Part shown: in pieces, positions 1 to 16,800 of the stretch | How positions within the stretch are numbered: the stretch's first letter is position 1 | How the letters are laid out: each line of letters opens with the position of its first letter | NCBI RefSeq assembly: GCF_003086295.3 | Contig: NC_092043.1 | Span: forward strand, 44,296,884 to 44,360,883 | Direction of reading: 5' to 3' | Length of the DNA: 64,000 bases | Source of the DNA: Arachis hypogaea | Taxonomy: Eukaryota > Streptophyta > Magnoliopsida > Fabales > Fabaceae | Notes under the pieces: generated by a model | The model's input: only the letters and a program-made list of their open reading frames with translations | Databases searched by the model: none | What the model was told of the DNA's origin: nothing | Translations under genes and position numbers: made by a program

Positions 1-48
1 GTAATTAAGCTTCTTCAAATAATCAAATGACTATGTTATTTTATTGCA

Positions 49-110
49 GTTGGGAGCTAAGTCATATAGATTCCGTTCAGTATGCTAGTGTTTAACTATT
101 TTTTTTATCA
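49..110 (+). pseudogene. Possible eroded J-domain exon of the DnaJ gene
   Basis: After a good acceptor (ttattgcag) the sequence begins TTGGGAG and continues to GATTCCGTTCAG and TATGC. This resembles the usual LGEAYQVLSDPVQ-DAY exon of plant DnaJ genes. Several bases are missing, no frame stays open, and TAG and TAA stops follow. No other exon that could encode the end of a J domain is seen between here and 1595. It may be a decayed exon or a chance match; the evidence is weak. Confidence 0.3.
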
Positions 111-1595
111 TCTTTCATTTAATTTCCTCTTCTTGGTTACTATATTCAATTTTTAGACAGATAGAAATGTAACCGGAGATATATTTGTTCACTGAGTATA
201 CTCTTTTCGTATGTTTGTATGTTGATATTAGTTTGATTTGAGCCCAGAAATTGGGTTTATTGTAATTCCTGTGGAGAAAGATAAAGAGAGTCAACAACGA
301 AGCTGTTTTCCCATAAATGGGGTCAAATTACATGGATATTTGGATCAAATGGCACTACTATGTCTTATATCGATAAGCAAGTTATTTTATTATAAATCAT
401 TTTTAATGGTTTCATCAATGCTGTTTCTTGGTTTTCCTTACTTAGATTATTGGGATACCTTCTATTTAATCAAATCTCTGTATTGGCATCTAAAGGTATT
501 TATTGGTTTTAATTTAGCCAGCATCTCCTTTAGGGATGATGGGCTTAACATCCTAGCTTGCTTATAGTTCCTGTATAATGGTTGCTCCACCTCCTGATGT
601 TAGATGCAGTTCTAAGCAACTATATATAAGGAAATAAAAGTGCTTCCTTGCTAACAACTATAGCTTTTGGTGTTGTGTCAAGTGGCTGATCCAACAATCA
701 GTATTACTCCGACTTGCACATGGAAAGAGAAAGGGGTAGAAATTTTTTGTTTTAATTTAAGAAGAGTTACTCTTAGGATTCATTGGGCATAACATCCTAG
801 TCCACAATGTTTGTAATTAGCTCCTTATGCTAGATATGGTTTTCAGAAACTATAAGGGACTAAAGTTGCACTCTCTTGGTTTAAATATACCTCTTTTTCC
901 TGTCTTTCTCTATGATGGTCAAAAGGCACTTAAACGATGTGAGATGCTGCAAGCTTGTTCTTCAAGAGGCTTGTTTTCTCCCTGCATAAAATCTCACACT
1001 ATCCTTTTGTGGCATTCTTCTTTCCCCTCCCCTCTACTACTCAGACCTTAAAATGAACTGCTATAGATCTCCCCTTGTTACCTGGCACATGGGCAGGAGG
1101 TTACATTCTCATTCTTCTTGCCTTTATTCTATATCTTCCCTCTACACTTTCCTTAGGTCTAGCATTTTTTGTTTTCCTTTTTCCATTTTATTTTGTTTTA
1201 TTATTATTGTTATTTGGGAGGGGGTTGTTTATGTAATGTGGGCAATGTTTTATTACCGCAAGTGGTTGAACCTTAGTTTACGTTTCCTTTTGAGATTAGT
1301 TAGAACTTACAGACCAGACCTAACCAATTATCACTATGAAAACATATTTAGATAGCGTTGCAGAACCTTTGCTTAAACAATAACGATAACTTGATCTATT
1401 CAGATTTGTGAATGTTGTCTCCTATATTGGGTTATCAAAATTGTATTGATGAACTAATGCCCAAGGGACCTTTCTAGATGCTTCTGAGTTCTGACAATAT
1501 TTTGATTTTTTTCCTTTTCAAGGATCTTAACAGGCTTTCTGTTTGTTAATTAAGGAAACCTGTATGAACACTGATTTTTCTTTTCCGTTTTCCAG

Positions 1596-5344
<3,749 letters not shown>

Positions 5345-5801
5345 TTTTGTTAAATTTATTTGATGTGGTTCTGAATGAATTAACTGATGCCTACGCTATC
5401 TCTGAGTTTGGATTGGATTTCAATATTGTATATTTCAGTGCACAATAGGGGGGCAAAAAAGGTACAACAAAGAAGCAAAAGAACTGTTGTTCCAATGCTA
5501 TTTAACTGCTATCATTGCTGTGTAGTTTGAGTTATTACAGGTTAGCCTAGCCTGCCATTTTTATTTTGCAAACAAATCGATGTACATTTCCAACTTCTTG
5601 TTTGCAAAGCTAGTGTTCGTTACGTATTTATATATTCAATATTCATTCAAAATTCCCATTTAGTGTTTATTGAAGTTCTCTATTATTCATGCTGCACTTC
5701 AAACTCTTGGGATAGGTGGAACTCCTTTAATTAAGTACCGGTCTAAAATAAGTGGTTTTAGTATTTCACTCCGAGAAAATATTCAATTTGTTCGTGATGT
5801 T

Positions 5802-5975
5802 ACACTCGAACCTCAATTGTCTTTGAAGTTTTAATTGTCTCTATTTAGTTCTTAAAATTTTCAATTGACTCTATCACGGAAACTACTGTAGGAACTAACG
5901 TGATTAAAATTTGAAAAGTTTAGAGACTAAATTGAGGCAATTGAAACTTCAAGAACTAAATTGAAGTTCGAGTGT
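5802..5975. mobile_element. Small inverted-repeat element (MITE-like)
   Basis: The left end ACACTCGAACCTCAATTG is mirrored by the right end ...TTGAAGTTCGAGTGT. The two arms stay complementary, with mismatches, for roughly 75 bases each, leaving almost no spacer. It encodes nothing. Target duplications were not resolved. Confidence 0.6.
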
Positions 5976-7444
5976 TTTCCAATTCAACAAGTTAAGAATT
6001 AATCTGTCGCGGCTTCACCAAACTAATAAATTAACCGCTAGACCAATCCAACTTGGTTACTTAAAACTTTTCTTGCAAAGTAGCTTCATGAAGTTTTTAA
6101 ACACGCTAGGTTAGTCCTATAAAACAAAAAATATAAATAAAAGTAGATAGAAAGGAAGTCTAAGTTTGGGCCACTAATTTGCAATGTAGATTAGATTGTT
6201 TAACTCAAAATTAAGCTTGCCTCGTCATGCTTTTTACCCCCTGCTAACACCCGATTAATAGTTGTGTAATATATAAATATCAAAATTTTCTTATAAAAAA
6301 ATTTGTTGTGTAATATACATAGAATTTTCTTATTAAAATTTGTTGTGTAATATATAAATATCAAATCAAAATTTGTTCTAAAGCAGATGGCGTGGTTGAA
6401 GCACTTAAAAGAAGGTGTTTTTATTATAAATCATGCTTTTGGAATTAAAAATGGGTGCTTTATAATGCTTTCACAGTTTCACTACGTGTCTGCGTGATAC
6501 AAATAAATAAATAATGTTGCCACTTGCCACTCTTGTGTTGACAAAGCATCCCATATTAATTAATTAGATCTCTATTATTAAATAAATAATGATATATATT
6601 ATGTGAGTGTGGCGTGTGCATCAGTGCATGCGACTACAGGTCTACATAGACAAGCATAAATATTAGAGGAATGTAGAAAGGACAAAGGAGAAAGGGAATT
6701 TGAACGAAATCATCCCTAATACCAAACAAAAAACTCTATGGAAACTATTTCGTCCGTCAAATACTCAAATCAATCATCAGGTATTGTGTTATAAAAAATA
6801 ATTAACTATTAAAATAATAAAATCTTATACAATAGAATAATTAAATTTTTTCAGTTAAATCATTAATGAGAAATACTAAAAGATTATTAAAATCTATTAT
6901 TTTTGGACATCAGTTAGTTATTAATATTTAAAAATATATAATAAAATATATAGTTAATTACCAGACTAAAAAAATTGAATTGATGACTAAGTGATGGATA
7001 AAAATATTAAATTCTGATGGTAGTTTAATATTTTTCATAATTAATGTAACCATATTATATGTATAATCAAACTTATTCATATACAATAATCAAATTCTTT
7101 TCACGTATTGAAACTATTTTCAGTGGCACAGTTAAATAATCAAATTAAACTTAATTTTCATATACATGATTTATGAATAACAGTGAAGGTTTATGGACAA
7201 ATTCGATAGCCATGCAGTAGTAACTAGTAATGCTTCAGTAATTATATTTAAAAATAGACATTATTATTAATTTCACACTACTTTGAGTGTTTCTTAAAAA
7301 TTATCATAAGCTCATCTTATTATTTTAAATATTTAAGGGTGTGAGAATTTTCAATTTTCTTTCTCTTTCAACTATAAACAAGTTAAGCGTCAATTCATTG
7401 TAATTTTTCTATTACAATTATATATTGACTATTAAAAACAAAAA
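5976..7444. other. AT-rich intergenic DNA
   Basis: Apart from the short tandem repeat at 6252-6368, no open reading frame, RNA gene or transposon end could be supported here. Confidence 0.5.
6252..6368. repeat. Short tandem repeat, about 2.5 units
   Basis: The phrase TTGTGTAATATATAAATATC followed by AAAATTTTCTTA and AAAATTTG recurs near 6261, 6304 and 6343, giving imperfect units of about 40 bases. Confidence 0.5.
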
Positions 7445-8372
7445 ACATTATTTGTTTTTTTTAAATAAATAAAAAATTTTATTATTTTTTCAAACACGAT
7501 TTTTAGACTTTAATTCGCCGGCGCGAACTCTATAATTTTTACAGAGTTCGCCTTACTCTCCCCGAACTCCCCTTAAAGTTTTCAAAATGCACATTTTTTA
7601 ATTCATATCATCGTCTCTAAAAGAGCATATAGATTTACAAACAGTATATAGAAACACACAAAAATACACAAACAACAAGCATGGCTTCTTCAAAATTTTT
7701 TTAATTATAAATTAAGAAAAAACAAGCCATATTTAACAATGGCATTATTATTGTCTCCAAAAATACACGAGTACATCGGAATAAGCCATATTTAACCAGG
7801 ATTTTTAATTAAAAATAAAAAATTATTTCCCAAAAATAAAATACGACTTATTTTTTGGATAGTCTATATGACTTATTTCCCAAAAAAAGTAAAATACACA
7901 AGAGTACACAGGAATAAGTCGGATCTTTTTTGAAAAATATTTTCTTTTAATTTTTAATTAAAAAATTCTTATTAAATATGATTTATTCCGGTATACCCAT
8001 ATTTTTTGGAGAGATAATAATAGTTGTCATGGTTAAATATGACTTATTTTTTTAAATTTATAATTAAAAAAATCCTTGAAGAAGTCATGTTTGTTGTCCG
8101 TGTATTTTTGTATATTCCTCTATATACTGCTGGTAGATCTATATACTCTTAGAGACGATAATATAAATTAAAAAAATGTGCGTTTTGAAAACTTTAAAGG
8201 AAATTCGGGGGAGGGTAAGGGAACTTGCTATTTTGTATAGAGTTCGTCGGGTCTGGTAAACTTGTCCAAATGCCAAAAAAAATCGTATTTAAGAAATTAA
8301 AATCTAAAAATCATATTTAGAAAAATAATAAAATTTTTTATTTTATTTTAAAAGAAAAACTAATATTATTTA
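7445..8372. mobile_element. 0.9-kb foldback element (long inverted repeat)
   Basis: The outer arms are complementary over about 280 bases: 7445-7720 pairs with 8060-8372. Landmarks are GCGAACTCTATAA...ACAGAGTTCGCC on the left against TATAGAGTTCGTCGGG on the right, and CATGGCTTCTTCAA on the left against TTGAAGAAGTCATG on the right. The centre carries further AAATACACGAGTACA and AATAAGCCATATTTAAC repeats. No protein is encoded. A related fragment lies at 63454-63720. Exact ends and target duplication are uncertain. Such a structure would form a long hairpin if transcribed. Confidence 0.7.
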
Positions 8373-8649
8373 TATACCAAATACTCTTGACACTAGTATA
8401 AAAATACAGTTGTTATTCATTAATTATGTATTTATATTATTTTATAATTAAAAAAAACGTGTGATTAGTTGTTAAGATAATACTAATATTAAAATAGTAT
8501 TTATTATTGTTAAAAATATATATTTTTAAACACGTTTTTTAACAATTATTGACTTAACTGATGAGTTTAGAAAATTCTAAATTAATATTTGTGATGACTA
8601 AACATTATTAATATAATTAATTGCAAAATAAAATTTTAGATTAAATGTT

Positions 8650-10367
8650 GATTAAAATAATTTTGCAATGCAGGTTTATATTGGGCCAAAAATTAAATGA
8701 TATAATGCAAGCTCAAATGTGAATTTACTCAACATTGATATAAAAATTAAAATGATTCTATAGCTGAATATTTGTTTTGATATTTGGGTCAATTTTTGTA
8801 ATACAGGTCCAACTTAAATACTTGTTATTAGACCATTGTAGATTGGTCCGAAATCAAGAGGAAATTGGGCCAGATTGAATTTTGTTGTTACAAGCCCAAA
8901 ATTAAAATTGCATGAAGGCAAGCATAATTGGTCCGAAATCAAGTTTAAAAGAAAGCAAGGTTTGCCTCCAACGGAACCCATTTCTAGCATGTAGTGGAAA
9001 TCAAATATCATTAAAGTAAAGTTAATACATGCATGGAACTATGAGAGAGAAAGTGTCATTAATTTGATTGAAGACATCAATGCTGCACGCTAATCTGCAA
9101 GGAAAGTAAAAACAATCCCATTTCAATTAATTTGATTCATTTAATTGCTTTTCTTCAAGCTCTATCTTCTCTCATCTTCTTTCTACCTTCGGTCATATCA
9201 CAGGAAACTATGAAAACTAAGTTGAGCTACCAAAAGAAAGAAGGAGCTACATGCATCAAGACCATCGAACTGATGGCAAGAAAACATAAAAAATATAGTA
9301 GCTGAGATTCTTATCACTTATGGTAAGATATGGTGATGAGATCTTGGCTTCTCCATTCCAAAAATGGTTGAAAGAGATTCGGCCAGCAAGGAGAAGATAT
9401 TTGGGATGGCTTGTCTCTACTTTTGGGTTTACTCATCACAGAAGGTAGTTAGGGTGGCTACGTGAGGGAGGAAGCAAAAGTGGAGCAGATGAAGCTATCA
9501 TTATCATGAAGTATCAAGGGTCAGAAATTCATCTTAGAGAGCAAGCCAAGGATGGAGCGCTCGGATGGATGAAAATTGATGACCAAGGAAGGACTAGAGG
9601 TAATTGCATGTTGAATTTTGCATGAGTTATCTCTTCTCTCTTTCTCTGGCCGAACCGATTTTGTTATTGAAGAAGAAGAAGTTAGCTTGGTTTGTTTGGT
9701 TTCAACCTTGAAGGCTTCCCCTTCTCTATATAAGGGTGAACAGTCAGGGTTTGAAGCAATGAGAAAGTGTGAGAGTGCAAGGCACAAAGTTCTCAGAGCT
9801 ACTTGAGTTAACAGATTTTCTTCTCCTTCAATGTATTCTTTTTTGTAATTTTTCTGTTTAATTTTGTCATGTCTTGAGTCTCATGGAAAAAAGTAAATAG
9901 TGAGATTTGTAAGAAAAAGCCATAGAACGGAAAAAGGCAGAGAGTGCAAAATTAAAAAAAAAAGTCATAGATGTCCTTAGAGTTCCTTTGTACATCTGTG
10001 TTGTGTTTCATGATTTTGTGGGAATCCCCTTATAAGTTGGGTTAGCATTTTACAGTCTGTAATCAAGAAGATTATAGTGAAATTCCATCATTGTTGTGAT
10101 GGAGACTGGATGTAGGCTGCACTGCACTTAGCAGCTGAACCAGGATATATCTGGGTGTTATTTTTCTTCTCTTCTACTCCATTTTATGTTTCTGCTGCCC
10201 AGGAGATAAAACTGCAAAATATCTTGTGTCAAGTTACGAGACAAAAAGAAAAGTCTCGTGACTAGGGACGAGACAAAAATCACAAGAAATTGTTTAAAAG
10301 ACAAGTAAGTATTACTAAGCAAAAAAGGACTAAGATTCAATCTCCTTCTCTTAGCCACTGAGTGTGT
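8650..10367 (+). mobile_element. Copia-like LTR, probably solo
   Basis: The stretch has LTR anatomy: a TATA box (CTCTATATAAGGG near 9724), a transcribed leader, and a 3' part with TACAGTCTGTAATC, GAGACTGGATGTAGGCTGCA and GCAGCTGAACCAGGATATA, phrases typical of legume Copia LTRs. It ends near GATTCAATCTCC. No gag, protease, integrase or reverse transcriptase frame follows, so it is read as a solo LTR or fragment. Both ends are approximate; the left end could be anywhere from 8647 to 8800. Confidence 0.5.
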
Positions 10368-11583
10368 GTTTGGATTACAGTTTGCAAACGGAAGTTTGCA
10401 TAAAATTGATTTTGCAAACTTGATTTTGGTCAAAAGTAGGTTTGTGTTAAAGTGATTTATGTTTGGTAATTTTTGTATCAAAATGGATTATAGTAAAATA
10501 AATGTTGTTTGGCTTGTACCATTTAAAATCACTTTTAGATAAAAAATTACTAAAATGGACATCAACTTAGATTTTTTTTATATTATCCTATTGTTTTAAT
10601 TTAGATATTTAAATAGATTTTATTAGTTAAATTTATAATAAAATTAATATTTACTTACTAAAATAAAAATAACATATAAAAATAGACAAAATATTTTTTT
10701 AAATAAAAATAAAAATTATATATTTTAGATATATATATATATATATATATATAAGAATATTTAATCAAATATGTTACATTTTTTAAGTATTAAATGTTAC
10801 TTTAGTATTTTTTTACATCGTACTTTTATTCTAGTACTCTCAATAATCTTATTCTTAATATTAATTTGAAATCCAACGTTTATGATTTTATTATTATATA
10901 TGATTAATTTTTTATTTAATTTATCTTTTTTTAATGGAATCATAATCTATATTATAAAAAATTACACTAAAATATAGTATAGGAGAATTACAATTATAAA
11001 AGATAGTACTGAAAATAATAAAAAAAAATTAAGCGATTGAAATAAATCTAAAAGTTCTTAATGATCTTTTTATATAATATATTTTTAGTATTTTTAGTAC
11101 TCTTTTTTTAGTATGTTATAATTTTTTATTATTATTATTATTTACAGTTAATTTTTTTATTTAATTTACTTTACCTAATAGAATTAATAAATCATATTAT
11201 AAAAAGATAATAACAAACATAATACATAAAAATCACGATTATAAAAGTGTATAATGTCAAACAAATAGTTAAAAAAATAAAAATAATAAATAATAGAAAA
11301 TTAGAGCTCATATAAATAGAAATAACAAGAATTTTATAAATAATACAATAACATATACAAAGGATAAAGTTGGTAAAAAGTAAATAAAAGGTTAGTATCT
11401 ATGGCTAAAAGCCCGTTAAGAAAACGCAGAAGCTAAAAATAGTTGCTTCTTGTAAACGCTGGTTTTGGCAGCAGAATCACTTCTGCGTTCATGAGAAAAA
11501 AATTTGCCAAACCAAAAGTTGAAACTTTCAAGAAATTTAAACGTGCTTCTTCCCTTCCAACAAGTTTCCCAAACACACCCTGA
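10368..11583. mobile_element. Non-autonomous DNA transposon, about 1.2 kb
   Basis: The left end reads GTGTGTGTTTGGATTACAG and the right end ...GTTTCCCAAACACACCCT, so the tips are inverted copies (GTGTGTTTGG). Both inner flanks also contain motifs such as AAAGTGATT/AATCACTTT and gene-poor AT-rich filler. TGA follows or precedes both tips, a possible 3-bp duplication. It encodes no transposase. The superfamily was not decided. Confidence 0.45.
10724..10753. repeat. (AT)n microsatellite
   Basis: A run of alternating A and T of about 30 bases inside the non-autonomous element. Confidence 0.85.
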
Positions 11584-13859
11584 AACTATCACTAACTGTT
11601 ATTAACCGTTGTTAAGACAAGAATACCTTTAACACTTTCTTTTTCTTTTCATAATTACTAACAATTTTTAAACGTTAAAAATATTAAACATACTTTTTAA
11701 CATACAATTAATAATCATAAAAAATACTAATAAAATAATAATTTTAAATGATCATCAAAATGTTCATTTTTTCTTTCCCTCGTTCTGTGCTTTACACTCT
11801 ACATTAATCTTAGAGGTGGTTAAACAGAGTCACCGACCCTTGATATTGTAATAATTTTGTGTGTATGATCGTGGTGATTACAAACCGCTATAATATTTCA
11901 TATTAATTTAATGAAAAATTTTGCAGCAGTTTAAAATAGTCCCAAAAGATATATTTTTTTCAAAATTGTCTTCAGTAGTGGTTTAAAACCGTTGCTGCTA
12001 CTTACCATGTGCATTTTGCAACGGTTATTCCAATATTTGTTACTCAAAATCGGAACTGGCGGTTGACCTGGCCAAGCTTCGTGAACCGTTGCGACCCGAC
12101 CGGAGAACACTATCTGCATTTGTTGTGGTGGCCTACTGGCCTATATATTCCAAACACAATTTAGTCTTAATTTTTCTTTTCTTTTTTTTTCTTTTTTTTT
12201 TTTTTTACCAAGCAGTCCTAACGAGTTGACCAATAATGATAATCCTACTATAAGAGAGGAGAAGAAGATAATGCTTGACTTAAGTGAGCTAATAATGAGA
12301 TAAACCCGCTTTAATTTAATTAAAATTAAATATGAGAGTGCTTAATTACCTTTATTCTCCACCGATGTCCTTTCATTGTTGAATGGTGCGTTTATCCTTG
12401 TCGTTATGGATAATTGGAAGCACTTGCAATTAACAAATACTATTTTTATGCCAACCTAATGTCACTTAGTATGCACAACCTTTTAGATTGATGATATCCC
12501 TTTTAATTTAATTTACTACCTAGCTAGGTAGCTATGCTTTCTAACTTTCCATTCAAGCGTCTATAGATTTGATCTTATAAAGCTTAACCTACTTGGAGTC
12601 ATGGAGATGAGATCAAATTTCATCATCATAATGCCATAAAACATTATGGTAAAGATTATGATCAATGTCGTCTGCATCATAAGCCAATTGGGTAACAATA
12701 ATTATTCTTGTTGATTCATACTAAGAAAGTTGGCGTTTCAATTAGCCTTTTTGCTCCTCAATAATAGTACCCAAAAGTATATTGTCACATACAATTAAAG
12801 GTTTCATAAGCTTCAAATATTGATTTGTTGTAAAGATTAGGGGCATCCTAATAATTTCCCACTATGGTCAGATTTCAACTATTATCCTAATTAATTATTA
12901 TTTATATCATTCCACTAACATCTTAGACTTAGTGCTCCAACAAAAGCAAAGTGGTCTCCATTCAACTTTTCCAAATAACACCTTAATTTAATTGTAATAA
13001 CTGAATAAAATTATTTATGAGTATTTTTTCTAATCAATAAATTTTAAGCTTTATTAAAATTTATTTATTAATTTTCTTATATAATTTTTGTTGTAATCAA
13101 TTCTTTTGAAATAAATGAAGTATTATTTATTATTATTAGTTTATAATATTTGTCATTTTATTCATTTTCACACTAATTAGTTTTTTTTAAACCCAAAATC
13201 AAGATTGATTATAGAGTTATTTCTCAAAATAATACTATTTAATATCTAAATTATAATAGAAATAATGCTTCATTATTAACTAAATTATTATAATAGAAAT
13301 ATTCTATTATACAATAAGGTTGTTATCTACTCATACATTAAAAGATTCAATATAGATTTAGAAATAAACTACTATCATAAATTAAATTACAAACTCTATC
13401 AAGTTAATTTTCATGTACCCGCTTTTTCTACCTAAAATCTATTTAAGTAAAATTCCAAAGCTATTATTATCTAGGGTATATCTAATAATAATAATAATAA
13501 TAATACAAAAAAATGTTAAAAAATTAGTAGAATTTATTATTTTATAATTGATAATTAGTTAATAATATTTAAAAATGTGAATTAAAAATATATTATTAAA
13601 TTATTAGACTAAAAGATTAGATTAATAGTTAAAAGTGATGGAAAAAAATAATGCTGGCTTTTGAATTTTTCTAATAAAGAAATAAAACATTTTTATAACC
13701 TAACTCAAAAACATTTATGGTTAAATATCACAAAACATGTTTTGTTTAGAAAAAAAAAAGGGTCAACTTCAGTTTATTATTGTTCCCTCTAATATATAGA
13801 TATATAGGAATTAAGAAACATGAGTTTTTCTCTCAACTCTCTCACAACTCATCATTATC
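11584..13859. other. Intergenic DNA upstream of the CIF gene
   Basis: No gene is supported. Near 11920-12125 the text is GC-richer and repeats AACCGTTGC-like words in both orientations, which may be the edge of an En/Spm-like or other transposon. A poly-T run is at 12178-12206 and a (TAA)n run at 13488-13506. A TATA-like stretch (AATATATAGATATATAGG) lies about 60 bases before the CIF start codon and may be its core promoter. Confidence 0.45.
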
Positions 13860-16800
13860 ATGGGTCTCATGAAGAAGTTCAGCATCCTCTTCTGCCTCTT
13901 CCTTCTCATTTCTGTATCACTTTTTTCAACTTCTTTTGCAGGTTAGTTTCTCTTTTTAATTTTATGTATGTATCTTCTCTCTTCTATCACAACTCATTGT
14001 CATATAATTGTTGTTTCAAAAAATTTAAGTTGATAAAAAATTATATAAATAATTATATCTCTAACTCTCCTAATCGTACTTTGTCATAGAGAAGCTACCT
14101 AGCGTGGCTAAATAATCTAAAGGAACGAACCTAAGTGCAAATTAATGCAGATTTATGTGTTTAAAATTTAAGATTAAATAAATATTTCTTATTATAGTAC
14201 ATTTTTAAGTTTCACAATATCGATAACAAACTACTACCTAGTGGAAAGCATGTGATAACTAGCACCAAAGCTTTTACTTACCTTTGTTTTATATACGGTG
14301 AAAATTCAGGTACAGTAGACTTCACATAAAGTTGATAGCCGAGAGTCGTTAGAAAAAAATTCCGTCAAATCAAACCATCTAACTGTTTTCAATTATCAAT
14401 TTTACGTAAAGTCGACTGCACTTGAGTTTTCACCTTTATATATAACCAAGTAATTTACCTTGTCTTTGTGCTTAACGCATTTACAGGAAGAAGATCAGAG
14501 TTCATGAGTAACGTGGCTGCAGATGTTAGTGCAATTCAAGAGGTACACATACATGCATGATATTAATTAGTTAAGATCATCAAGGTATTAATATTTTAAA
14601 TATTTTAGTATTTTATTATGAAAAAAAAAGCTAAGGTTACATGTTACAACTTCTTTCTTATTAGTTACCTGCTTTGAAAAGCATATATACTTACAAAAAT
14701 GTTAGGCGCGCGTATTATATACAGTACTGTATATTTATGTATAACTACATATATTGTGTTTAGTTTATTTTTAATATACATATTTGATTTATTTATATTT
14801 ACATATATATACATGCACTAGAGTACTCATAAGGAACGTTTCTTGTGTTACTAATAATTATTATGCAGTAGAATAATGTTAAGGAAAAGTCTATGGAGCA
14901 AGTAACTCTTTTAAATTTTGGCCAGCATGTAGCCAGCTAAAAAAAGTAAGTCATTAAATAAAATTTCACACTAATCTCACACCATTAAAATGATCATTCA
15001 TGGCTATTTGATGGCTACAAATCATAAAAATTGCTGGCCCTCTAGCACTCTTCTAATGTTAAATAACTAAAACATTATAAATAATAAATAAAAATATATT
15101 ATCATTAATATTTGTATTGATAAGAGAGCGTAATATAATTAATTTTTTTATAATTATCTTCTCTCATTTAATTATATCAAAAGTCAATTTTAAATTTAAT
15201 GTGAATCAAATCTCAAAAAATTCTCCTTTTTGTTAGATTTATAATTCTATAATCTTTTTGCCAAATAAAAATTTTAAATTTTGATATTTTTAATCCTAAA
15301 AAAAAAATTCAAATCGTTTCAATATATTTTACAAAAAATAAAAACATCTTAAATTTGATTAATGTTTATTTATTGAAAAAATATTTTTTTAATTTATTAA
15401 TTTTTGACCTGCAAAATAAAATAATAAATAATATATTAATACTAATTCATTGATTATAGATATTATGTGTTTAAAATTATAGATGTTATACATATAAAAT
15501 TATAGATGTTAAATTAACAAATTTTAACAATTTTTACTATACAACTTATATTTTATATATAGACTATTAAAAAATAAAAAATAAAAAATGAAAAATAAAC
15601 AAAATTAAAAAATAAAATTTTAAAAGTAATTATTAAGTCATCATATTAAAATTAATAAATAAGTATACATATAATATTAAATAAAAAATATTAAAATAAT
15701 TAAAATATGATCCATTATATATTAGTGCATATATGAGATAATTTGAAGAATACAACAAGACACATAGTTTAAAATTTTGTTATATTAATTATAAAAAATT
15801 ATTAATTATAGACATCACATATATGAAATTATGAATGTTATGAGTACAAAATTATAAATATTAATATAAAATTATAGATATTATGTGTGTAAATTTATAA
15901 ATGTTATGAATAAATTTATTAATTGAATAAATTAATTTAAATATTTAATATTTTTTTAAATTTAATTATGATAAAATTTAAAAACATTGTTTTAACTTGA
16001 TAGTTACTTATATAATAACTAAAAAATGATATGTATATAAATATCATAACTAATAAATATTAATTTAATTTTTAAATGTTATTTACTTGTAATTATAGAT
16101 ATTATATATATAAATTTATGGATAGTATAATCACAAACCTATAAATAATATCTCATATCTCATTAGAGCTAGTATAATGTTTTATACTATAAAAAATTAT
16201 TTGCCCTGTGAACAGCCTCATTCAGTGAGTATATTTGTTGTTTCACTTCTTTAACTTTTTTTTATATAAATACTATATTAGCATCGAATTCAAATATTAT
16301 TCTATAAAAAAAATTACAATTATTTATGAATTATTTGGCCTAATCCACCCGAAATAAGACTCAAAAGCTTCAAGAGTATAGCAAGCACGTATTAGTTCAA
16401 TTTATAAAATACCTTTAATTGTAAATAATATTTCTCAGTCTCTCCAACTAATTGATGCATCAAGCTTCTAAATTACTTCATCCGTGTCTTGTTATGTCAG
16501 TAATAAAAATTTAAAGTTTTTTTCTTGTGAATAAGGTGGAGTGAGCTGAATCAATAAAAGGGTGAGTGGTTATAAAATAAAATAAATTAAAATTAATATC
16601 AATAAAATCTACGATAAATTGTGTGATAAGTGTGTGATAAAAATTCAATATGTATAATAATAATATAAATAAACTCAATTTTAAAAAATTATAACTGATT
16701 ATGGTTGAAATATATCAATTATCAAATGTTTTTTATATTTCAAATATTTTATTATTTCATTATGAAAAAACTTAAGGTAAGTTACAGGTTACAACTTCTT

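Noticed and set aside
1543..1595. In-frame ATG extending the first DnaJ-X exon upstream
   Set aside because: The extension is T-rich intron text ending in a good acceptor (TTTTCCAG); its residues do not match the family.
13820..14089. 89-residue open frame over the first CIF exon
   Set aside because: It is in another frame and runs into the intron; the frame from 13860 gives a signal peptide that joins the conserved CIF end.
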